Origin: an uncultured Actinomycetes bacterium
GTDB lineage: Bacteria; Actinomycetota; Actinomycetes; Nanopelagicales; Nanopelagicaceae
Reading direction: 5' to 3'
Length of the DNA stretch: 5,427 nucleotides
Assembly: GCA_903820565.1 (NCBI GenBank)
Contig: CAIJHZ010000143.1
Location: 1 to 5,427, forward strand
The notes beneath the pieces are model-generated. The model worked only from the letters and a program-made list of their open reading frames with translations. It was not told the DNA's origin and searched no databases. The position numbers were made by a program, and so were the translations under genes. Below, in pieces: positions 1 through 4,860 of this stretch; the stretch's first letter is position 1, and every line of letters starts with the position of its first letter.

Positions 1-95
1 CTACTCCGCGCATAGATGACGGAGATGAGAAAGTGCGAGGGTTACCACTCGATGGCAATTACAGAGTGGTTGCCCTCAGAAAAAGTGTGACCTAA
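1..95 (+). CDS. C-terminal tail of an upstream gene (partial, unidentified)
   Basis: The frame starting at base 3 is open from the window edge to a TAA at 93-95 and encodes about 30 residues ending in ...GNYRVVALRKSVT. The other two plus-strand frames hit stops within the first 20 bases. The codons look like those of the neighbouring genes, and a stop at 95 leaves only 10 bases before the convergent regulator's stop, which fits the dense packing here. I do not recognise the family from this tail. A 30-codon open frame can arise by chance, so this is a moderate call. The inverted repeat at 37-77 lies inside this coding tail. Confidence 0.45.
   Translation, partial: TPRIDDGDEKVRGLPLDGNYRVVALRKSVT
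37..77. repeat. Long inverted repeat / hairpin at convergent gene ends
   Basis: The arms at 37-50 (GAGGGTTACCACTC) and 64-77 (GAGTGGTTGCCCTC) flank a 13-base spacer. Read as plus-strand RNA, 12 of 14 positions form Watson-Crick pairs, one more is a U-G wobble and one is a U-U mismatch. Read as minus-strand RNA, 12 of 14 pair. The repeat begins 28 bases beyond the stop of the minus-strand regulator, so it could be that gene's terminator or 3' stabilising structure. No strong U-tract follows on either strand. It also lies inside the probable coding tail of the upstream gene. Confidence 0.6.
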
Positions 96-105
96 AGAAC
101 GCAAT

Positions 106-426
106 CTAATCTATGTGACGATTGCACATCGCTTTTCCGTCGGGTCCAACTTCCATATGAGAGCAAGGAACATTCAACTTATCAAATGCACTGTCGCCAT
201 AATGGGCACGATATGCAAGTGCTAGCAAAACGCGCAGATTTGTTTCATGATCTGATTTGATTCCAAATACTTGGGCACTGCGACTTACAGTATTTTCTAC
301 AACCTTTTCGCTATGAGATGTTTGTAGAGCAATTGCGCCATTTGATTTTCCTTCACACACTAATTCCAGTACTAATTGCTCAAATGGGGTTAACTCTCTT
401 GTTGAGATTGTTATGTCTCTTGCCAT
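106..426 (-). CDS. Small stand-alone LuxR/GerE-type HTH regulator
   Basis: This predicted DNA-binding transcription factor of 106 residues is almost entirely a LuxR C-terminal-like HTH domain (about residues 12-72). It opens with LTPFEQLVLELVCEGKSN and carries the recognition-helix region SEKVVENTVSR at about 39-49. There is no receiver, PAS or autoinducer domain, so the input signal is unknown. The last 20 residues hold Cys88-x-His90 and Cys101-x2-His104, a possible metal or redox site. I chose ATG 426 because a GGAGAGG sequence lies 11 bases upstream. ATG 456 (116 residues) is a real alternative with a weaker ribosome site. A longer GTG start at 519 would run into the divergent gene and is unlikely. 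The gene is divergent from the isomerase/SDR unit, with about 73 bases between starts, so it may regulate that unit; this is inference. Confidence 0.8.
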   Translation of the reverse strand: MARDITISTRELTPFEQLVLELVCEGKSNGAIALQTSHSEKVVENTVSRSAQVFGIKSDHETNLRVLLALAYRAHYGDSAFDKLNVPCSHMEVGPDGKAMCNRHID

Positions 427-437
427 GTAAGTAGCCG

Positions 438-444
438 CCTCTCC
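438..444 (-). promoter_or_regulatory. Shine-Dalgarno-like site of the LuxR-type gene
   Basis: On the minus strand GGAGAGG lies 11 bases before ATG 426. It is the best ribosome-site match among the possible starts of this gene and is the reason for choosing the 106-residue form. No TANNNT box sits at leaderless distance from either ATG 426 or ATG 456, so this gene, unlike its divergent neighbour, probably has a leadered mRNA. Confidence 0.45.
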
Positions 445-487
445 GCGTGTCTCCATTGTGCTCTTTTTAATTGAGGGAATCACCCCA

Positions 488-499
488 TAAGATGCCCGG
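488..499 (+). promoter_or_regulatory. Leaderless -10 promoter (TAAGAT) of the isomerase/SDR unit
   Basis: TAAGAT at 488-493 fits the actinobacterial TANNNT -10 consensus and is followed by exactly six bases (GCCCGG) and then ATG at 500. Transcription would therefore start at or next to the A of the start codon. No convincing Shine-Dalgarno sequence lies at normal distance from 500, which agrees with a leaderless mRNA. I see no clear -35 box. The same hexamer-N6-ATG geometry recurs at two other genes in this window. Confidence 0.65.
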
Positions 500-1243
500 A
501 TGAGTGAAATCTTGGCCACACAAGAGGGGGGAGTGCTGACCCTCAGTTTTAATCGTCCCGAAAAGATGAACGCTCTAACGCGAGCTATGTATGCAGAACT
601 GTCTCAGGGTCTAAATGATGCTGCAGGAGATTTTGGAATTCGAGCAGTTGTGCTGACAGCAGAAGGCGATCACTTCACGGCTGGCAACGACATCATGGAT
701 TTCATGAACAACCCGCCAACTTCAGATGATTCAGAGGTGGCACAATTTTTAGCATCACTTCTTAACTTCCCAAAGCCATTACTTGCTGCCGTTAACGGTA
801 ACGCCGTCGGAGTTGGCACAACCATGTTGCTTCACTGTGATGTTGTCATTGCCGGCACAACAGCCAATTTCTCAATGCCATTTGCATCTTTAGGATTAGT
901 GCCTGAGGCCGGTTCTAGTTTCTTATTTCCACAGTTAGTTGGCTATCAGCGGGCAGCACGAATCTTCATGACAGGTGAGAGCTTTGATGCTGATGCAGCT
1001 GTTGAGATGGGCTTGGCCGCTGCCAAGGATTCAGATCCACTTGCTCATGTAATCAAGATTGCTCAACACATTGCCGAGCAACCACCTCAGGCAATTATTA
1101 ATACAAAAGCTCTGTTAAAGGCAAAAAATCATGACGCAGTTGCTGCGATCATGAAGGCTGAGTTTGAAATATTCTCAATGGCGTTGCAATCTGAAGAAGC
1201 AATGGAAGCATTCATGAAGTTCATGTCTAAGAAGGGTAAGTAA
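500..1243 (+). CDS. Enoyl-CoA hydratase/isomerase family protein, ECI2-like
   Basis: A cytosolic crotonase-fold enzyme of 247 residues, the usual length for a single-domain member, acting on acyl-CoA esters. Visible landmarks are NRPEKMNAL (18-26), the first oxyanion-hole loop HFTAGND (58-64), and the second one around NGNAVGVGTT (99-108). The two glutamates of classical hydratases are missing: their places hold Thr108 and Phe128. The segment MPFASLGLVPEAGSSFLFP instead matches delta3,delta2-enoyl-CoA isomerases of the ECI2/Eci1 type, with Glu136 as the probable catalytic base. I therefore favour double-bond isomerisation, as used in breakdown of unsaturated fatty acids, over hydration; the exact substrate cannot be read. 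The start at 500 follows a leaderless -10 box. The stop abuts the SDR start codon, so the two genes form one transcript. Confidence 0.9.
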   Translation: MSEILATQEGGVLTLSFNRPEKMNALTRAMYAELSQGLNDAAGDFGIRAVVLTAEGDHFTAGNDIMDFMNNPPTSDDSEVAQFLASLLNFPKPLLAAVNGNAVGVGTTMLLHCDVVIAGTTANFSMPFASLGLVPEAGSSFLFPQLVGYQRAARIFMTGESFDADAAVEMGLAAAKDSDPLAHVIKIAQHIAEQPPQAIINTKALLKAKNHDAVAAIMKAEFEIFSMALQSEEAMEAFMKFMSKKGK

Positions 1244-2074
1244 ATGTCACTTGCAGGAAAGAGAATCTTTATAACTGGCGGATCTCGCGGAATCGGTCTA
1301 GCGATTGCACTACGTGCTGCGCGCGATGGAGCATCAATTGCAATTGCGGCAAAGACTTCTGATCCCAATCCAAAGTTACCAGGCACGATCCACACCGCTG
1401 CTGCAGAGATCGAGGCCGCTGGCGGAAAAGCCCTTGCTATCCAATGCGATTTGCGTGATGAAGCTCAAATTGAAGCCGCCATAGCTCAAGCTGCAGAAGC
1501 CTTTGGTGGTATCGATATCCTGATAAATAATGCAAGTGCTATTAACTTAACCCGAACTGATCAAACCCCGGCCAAACGCTTTGATTTAATGTTCGATGTC
1601 AATGTTCGTGGAACATTTTTAACTTCTCAAGCCGCTTTGCCTCATTTACGTAAATCAGCTGCTGAAGGCAGAAACCCGCATATTTTGAATCTCTCTCCGC
1701 CGCTTTCCATGAAGCCAGTCTGGTTTAAAAACCATGTCGCTTACACAATGGCAAAGTACGGAATGAGTATGTGTGTGCTGGGTATGGCTGAAGAGTTTAA
1801 GCGTGACGGTATTGGCGTAAACGCATTGTGGCCCCGCACAGTAATCGATACAGCTGCTCTTCAAATGATTCCAGGAATTGATGCAGCAGCAGGGCGTACA
1901 CCTGAGATTTTGGCCGATGCGGCTTACATCATCTTTAACCGTGATGCCAAAGAGTGCACGGGTAATTTCTTTGTCGATGATCTTGTGCTGGCGAGTGAAG
2001 GAATTACAGATTTAGAGAAGTATTCAGTTACGCCAGGGACTAAGGATTTCCTTCTCGATTTCTTTCTAGACTAA
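1244..2074 (+). CDS. HSDL2-like short-chain dehydrogenase/reductase
   Basis: An NAD(P)-dependent oxidoreductase of the SDR superfamily, 276 residues, cytosolic. It has the cofactor-binding TGGSRGIG (11-18), the acidic CDL turn (68-70), NNAS (95-98), Asn120, and the catalytic Ser151 (in NLSPP), Tyr167 and Lys171 (YTMAK). The blocks AAKTSDPNPKLPGTI, HILNLSPPLSMKPVWFK and AKYGMSMCVLGMAEEFK are characteristic of the SDR domain of HSDL2 (hydroxysteroid dehydrogenase-like protein 2). The human protein adds a C-terminal SCP2 lipid-carrier domain; here the protein stops at DFFLD, right at the domain boundary. Its ATG follows the upstream TAA directly, with GAAGGG seven bases before it, implying coupled translation with the isomerase. 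A role in fatty or branched acyl-chain metabolism is inferred from that partner and from the family; the substrate is unknown. Confidence 0.9.
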   Translation: MSLAGKRIFITGGSRGIGLAIALRAARDGASIAIAAKTSDPNPKLPGTIHTAAAEIEAAGGKALAIQCDLRDEAQIEAAIAQAAEAFGGIDILINNASAINLTRTDQTPAKRFDLMFDVNVRGTFLTSQAALPHLRKSAAEGRNPHILNLSPPLSMKPVWFKNHVAYTMAKYGMSMCVLGMAEEFKRDGIGVNALWPRTVIDTAALQMIPGIDAAAGRTPEILADAAYIIFNRDAKECTGNFFVDDLVLASEGITDLEKYSVTPGTKDFLLDFFLD

Positions 2075-2083
2075 ACTGCTTTC
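2072..2083 (+). promoter_or_regulatory. Leaderless -10 promoter (TAAACT) of copC, overlapping the SDR stop
   Basis: TAAACT at 2072-2077 matches TANNNT and is followed by six bases (GCTTTC) and ATG at 2084, the same spacing as at 488-500. The first three bases of the hexamer are the TAA stop codon of the SDR gene, so one triplet serves both purposes. There is no Shine-Dalgarno sequence before 2084. This suggests that copC and the permease form a separate transcription unit despite the 9-base gap. A clear -35 is not visible. Confidence 0.6.
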
Positions 2084-2593
2084 ATGCGTAGATTACTTGT
2101 ATCCCTGGCAGTTGCCACTTTGACCGTGCTTTCAATTCCTTTTGCATCGGCTCATGGTGAAATCGTTGCGGCATATCCAGAACAGTATTCAAATGTGACC
2201 CCGATTCCGACACAGGCCTGGATTGAATTTGATGGAACCTTACAAAAGCTAGAAGGTCAGGCAATAAACACAATTGACGTCCTTGATTCAACGGGTCTAA
2301 CTATCAGCTACGGGGATCCAATAATTGAAGGCGGAAAAATTTCCACCAAATTGTCGGGTCAGGCCGCCGCAGGGGTTTTCACAGTTAATTATCGAATAGT
2401 CTCTGAAGATGGTCATCCTGTCGAAGGTAGTTTCACATTTAATGCATCACCTGAATACGCCGAGGCAGTGCCTGTGACCACATCTGTCCTTGAGAAAAAT
2501 TCTTCATTCAACTTTGGTGGTTTAGCGGCTATCGCAGTTGTTGTGCTGTTTGCAGTCGGAGTTCTGGTGAAGCGTAAGAGTGAGAAAAAGTAG
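2084..2593 (+). CDS. Membrane-anchored CopC-domain copper-binding protein
   Basis: An exported copper-binding protein of 169 residues. A signal peptide (1-23, ending ASA) precedes a mature N-terminus that starts with His24. The CopC beta-barrel domain runs to about 119 and contains the signature SEDGHPVEGSFTF (107-119). His24, Asp109 and His111 match the known CopC Cu(II) ligands (N-terminal His plus a D-x-H pair). The mature part contains no Met or Cys, so the methionine-rich Cu(I) site of some CopCs is absent. A hydrophobic helix (about 145-162) followed by KRKSEKK anchors the protein to the membrane with the domain outside. CopC is often next to or fused with CopD; no CopD is present here. 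The role is copper binding in the cell envelope for uptake, delivery or tolerance. It starts behind its own leaderless -10 box and ends 2 bases before the permease. Confidence 0.9.
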   Translation: MRRLLVSLAVATLTVLSIPFASAHGEIVAAYPEQYSNVTPIPTQAWIEFDGTLQKLEGQAINTIDVLDSTGLTISYGDPIIEGGKISTKLSGQAAAGVFTVNYRIVSEDGHPVEGSFTFNASPEYAEAVPVTTSVLEKNSSFNFGGLAAIAVVVLFAVGVLVKRKSEKK

Positions 2594-2595
2594 GA

Positions 2596-4017
2596 ATGCC
2601 TGCATTTGATCTTGAAGTAAATGGTCCAAATACGATCCAAGAGTCAGAACGAAAGGGTTCTGCGCGCTCACTGTTCTGGCCTTGGGCGGGTGCAAATGTT
2701 TCACTCTTAGCCTTGTCCTACGGCTCTTTCTTTCTCGGATTCGGCATTTCATTTAAGCAGGCAACTTTTGCGGCGATCATCGGAACCATTGCGTCATTCT
2801 TTTTAGTTGGAATTAGTTCGCTTGCTGGCAAACGTTCGAATGCTCCAACGATGGTTTTAACCCGTGCATCCTTTGGTGTTAAGGGCAGCATCGTCCCAGG
2901 AGTTCTTTCCTATTTGATCTTTGTCGGGTGGGAAACAGTTTTAGTCTCATTGGCAACCCTTGCAACAGGAACTGTTTTCAGCCGAATCGGGGGAGTCGAC
3001 CATAATCTCTCATTGATTCTGGGCTTTCTCATTGCAGTAGCACTTACTGTCTTTGGTGGAGTTTTAGGTTTCACGGTCATTATGAAATTGCAAAAGATTC
3101 TCACTGTTGTCACCGTTGTTATGACCGTTATATATGTTGTGCTCACCATTGATTCAGTCAATTGGAGTGCGGTTACCTCTATCAAAGATGGAACTACACA
3201 AGGATTTATTGGCGCCTTAATATTTGGAGTAACTGGCATTGGCCTTGGTTGGGTCAATTGTGCGGCGGATTATTCACGTTATCTTCCGAGAACAATTTCA
3301 AGTAGAGCTGTTGTTGGATGGACTGTCTTTGGAGCATCTGTGGTTCCTATAGTCCTTGTTATTTATGGAGCAGCACTGTCTGGCAGCAGTAAACAACTAA
3401 GTGAGGCTATTTCTATGGATCCCATAGGTGCCTTAACCTCTTTGCTTCCAACGTGGTTCCTGATTCCATTTGCACTGGTTGCAATTCTTGGATTAGTTGG
3501 TGGAGCAATTCTTGATCTTTACTCTTCAGGTTTGGCTTTGGTTTCAATCGGGGTTCCGATCAAGCGCCATCAAGCAGCAGCGATTGATGCAACAATCATG
3601 CTTGGCGGAAGTATTTACATTGTCTGGATCGCCGACAATTTCTTTTTTCCATTCCAAGGATTCTTAATTACGCTGGGTGTTCCAATTGCTGTGTGGTCTG
3701 CGATTTTTGTTGCAGATGTGATTATGCGCAAGAAGGCGTATAGCGAAAAGGATCTATACGACCCACGTGGAATTTATGGTTCTGTTAACAAGAACTCAAT
3801 TGCACTCATGTTCATTGGCTCAGTTGTGGGCTGGGGATTTGTTACCAATACTTTTGCATCCTGGTTATCGTGGCAGGGTTATTTCTTAGGCGTAATAGGC
3901 GGCAAAGAGGGCGCTTGGGCGTACTCGAATATCGGTGTTGTATTTGCACTGCTTATTGGCTTCATCGGCCATTTTGTAATAGCTAAACAAACTATTACGA
4001 AGCAGGAGTCCTTTTAA
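2596..4017 (+). CDS. NCS1-family nucleobase/cation symporter (purine-cytosine permease type)
   Basis: An inner-membrane importer of 473 residues with about twelve hydrophobic segments between residues 31 and 463. NCS1 proteins carry purines, pyrimidines, hydantoins or thiamine-type compounds with H+ or Na+. Family marks are the N-terminal FDLEVNGPNTIQESERKGSARSLFWPWAGAN pattern (positions 4-34, matching the usual E-x-x-G-x-x-x-I-P-E-x-x-R-x-G layout with Gln15 for Pro), PTMVLTRASFGVKG (84-97), GWETV (111-115) and ADYSRYLP (224-231). The sequence does not fix the substrate; cytosine or a purine is the most common in this branch. ATG 2596 lies 2 bases after the copC stop, with AGGA touching the start codon, so translation is probably coupled to copC; no separate promoter is seen. 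Its 3' end overlaps the convergent antiporter gene by 23 bases. Confidence 0.9.
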   Translation: MPAFDLEVNGPNTIQESERKGSARSLFWPWAGANVSLLALSYGSFFLGFGISFKQATFAAIIGTIASFFLVGISSLAGKRSNAPTMVLTRASFGVKGSIVPGVLSYLIFVGWETVLVSLATLATGTVFSRIGGVDHNLSLILGFLIAVALTVFGGVLGFTVIMKLQKILTVVTVVMTVIYVVLTIDSVNWSAVTSIKDGTTQGFIGALIFGVTGIGLGWVNCAADYSRYLPRTISSRAVVGWTVFGASVVPIVLVIYGAALSGSSKQLSEAISMDPIGALTSLLPTWFLIPFALVAILGLVGGAILDLYSSGLALVSIGVPIKRHQAAAIDATIMLGGSIYIVWIADNFFFPFQGFLITLGVPIAVWSAIFVADVIMRKKAYSEKDLYDPRGIYGSVNKNSIALMFIGSVVGWGFVTNTFASWLSWQGYFLGVIGGKEGAWAYSNIGVVFALLIGFIGHFVIAKQTITKQESF

Positions 4018-4789
4018 GCCAGACGTAGCCGACCAATCCTGAAAGGATTGCTGAGATAAAGAGGCCAAGTCGAACTTCATTGAGCTCTGCCTCGTTCTTT
4101 GCAGCGATTTCAGCAATAACTAGTGAAACCGTCATGCCCATACCAGCCAATGCTCCGATGCCAGCAACCTCCTTGATGTGTAGGTGAGCTTTCGCCCCTA
4201 GTTTTATTGCGACCCACGCAAAGAGTGCGATACCTACAATTTTTCCAATGCCGCGGGCAAGTACTAAAGCAATTGTTGTGTGAGAAGTAAAACTTGATAG
4301 ATCGATATTAAAGGGAATATTCACGGCAATAATCACTGGGACGATGAAATAAGTTGAAATAGGCGACAGGGCCTTAATCGCTTTGTTCAATTGAGTCTTT
4401 GTGAGTGGAAGTAAAGCACCAAGGGCTGCAGCGCCTAATGTGGCAAGAGCTTTTTCTGGATGTAAGTCATCCCCATAAAAAATACCAAGAACCACAAGTG
4501 AAAAGAGATCATCGGCTATAGCCAAGGTGAGCAAGAAAATTCGCACTTGAGGTTGAACTCGCTTGCCCAGTAAGGACAAAACTCCTAAAGCTAAAGCAAT
4601 ATCAGTTGGCATGGCCGTTGCCCAAACATGGGAGCCAGGATTTATGGCAAGAAAGATCAGCGCCGGAAAAATCATTCCACCGAGGGCTCCAAAGATGGGA
4701 ACTATCGCAGACTTGAGATCTTTTAGTCCATGCTTGATTTCTAAGCCGACCAAAAAGAAAAATAGTGCTATCAGCACATCGATAAACAT
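3995..4789 (-). CDS. nhaA: Short NhaA-type Na+/H+ antiporter
   Basis: An inner-membrane antiporter expelling Na+ for H+ by family. It is 264 residues against 388 in E. coli NhaA. It starts at MFIDVLIALFFFLVGLEIK, which corresponds to helix II, so helix I is missing. Retained are GALGGMIFPALI (34-45), PTDIALALGVLSLLGKRV (61-78), LAIADDL (89-95) with the ion-binding pair Asp93/Asp94, Lys183 at the place of E. coli Lys300, and AGMGMTVS (215-222). After FYGDD and one further helix the protein jumps to the helix IX-like YFIVPVIIAVNI, so the helix VII-VIII block with the GVHATLAG motif is absent. An in-frame TAG at 4799-4801 sits four codons before the ATG and the glnA terminator lies just beyond, so no longer start is possible. 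The leaderless -10 box supports this start. Exchange activity of this reduced form is inference. Confidence 0.87.
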   Translation of the reverse strand: MFIDVLIALFFFLVGLEIKHGLKDLKSAIVPIFGALGGMIFPALIFLAINPGSHVWATAMPTDIALALGVLSLLGKRVQPQVRIFLLTLAIADDLFSLVVLGIFYGDDLHPEKALATLGAAALGALLPLTKTQLNKAIKALSPISTYFIVPVIIAVNIPFNIDLSSFTSHTTIALVLARGIGKIVGIALFAWVAIKLGAKAHLHIKEVAGIGALAGMGMTVSLVIAEIAAKNEAELNEVRLGLFISAILSGLVGYVWLKRTPAS

Positions 4790-4801
4790 GGGCTTAATCT
4801 A
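4790..4801 (-). promoter_or_regulatory. Leaderless -10 promoter (TAGATT) of the NhaA-type gene
   Basis: On the minus strand TAGATT (4801 down to 4796) fits TANNNT and is followed by six bases (AAGCCC) and ATG at 4789. The hexamer begins with an in-frame TAG, which rules out a longer protein in this frame. No Shine-Dalgarno sequence precedes the ATG. The -35 region would fall in the 3' arm of the glnA terminator hairpin; no good -35 match is visible. Confidence 0.62.
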
Positions 4802-4815
4802 CTGGAAGCAAACAC

Positions 4816-4850
4816 AACAAAGCCCGCCTTTTTAAGTGGCGGGCTTTGTT
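4816..4850 (-). terminator. Rho-independent-type terminator of glnA
   Basis: A perfect 13-base-pair stem is formed by 4816-4828 (AACAAAGCCCGCC) and 4838-4850 (GGCGGGCTTTGTT) around a 9-base loop. It begins 10 bases beyond the glnA stop on the minus strand. The 3' side of the stem on that strand runs into the T-rich stretch CTTTGTTGTGTTTG, acceptable though not a pure U-tract. It separates glnA from the antiporter promoter immediately downstream. Confidence 0.85.
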
Positions 4851-4860
4851 CTAACGGATT

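Noticed and set aside
427..519. Longer form of the LuxR-type protein starting at GTG 519
   Set aside because: It would overlap the head of the divergent isomerase gene, starts with GTG in a poor context, and adds residues outside the HTH domain. ATG 426 with GGAGAGG upstream, or ATG 456, is more plausible.
1129..1395. Minus-strand open frame across the isomerase/SDR junction
   Set aside because: It lies antisense to two well-supported genes, has no recognisable domain and spans their junction; a shadow frame.
1655..1864. Minus-strand open frame opposite the SDR gene
   Set aside because: Antisense to the conserved SDR catalytic region and rich in Cys/His runs typical of a shadow frame. No supporting signals.
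2910..3257. Minus-strand 115-residue open frame inside the permease
   Set aside because: Thr/Val/Pro-rich antisense of transmembrane codons, with no domain, no ribosome site and no promoter box at leaderless distance.
500..4017. A single four-gene plus-strand operon
   Set aside because: The tight spacing suggested it, but the TAAACT-N6-ATG at copC and the lack of any Shine-Dalgarno there favour two units. Read-through cannot be excluded.
4034..4050. Small hairpin CAATCCT-GAA-AGGATTG as a terminator for the permease
   Set aside because: A 7-bp stem without a following U-tract, lying within the antiporter coding region. Too weak to call.
4563..4835. Plus-strand 90-residue open frame opposite the antiporter start
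   Set aside because: Its Lys/Pro-rich sequence is the mirror of the antiporter's membrane helices, and it runs through the glnA terminator; not a gene.
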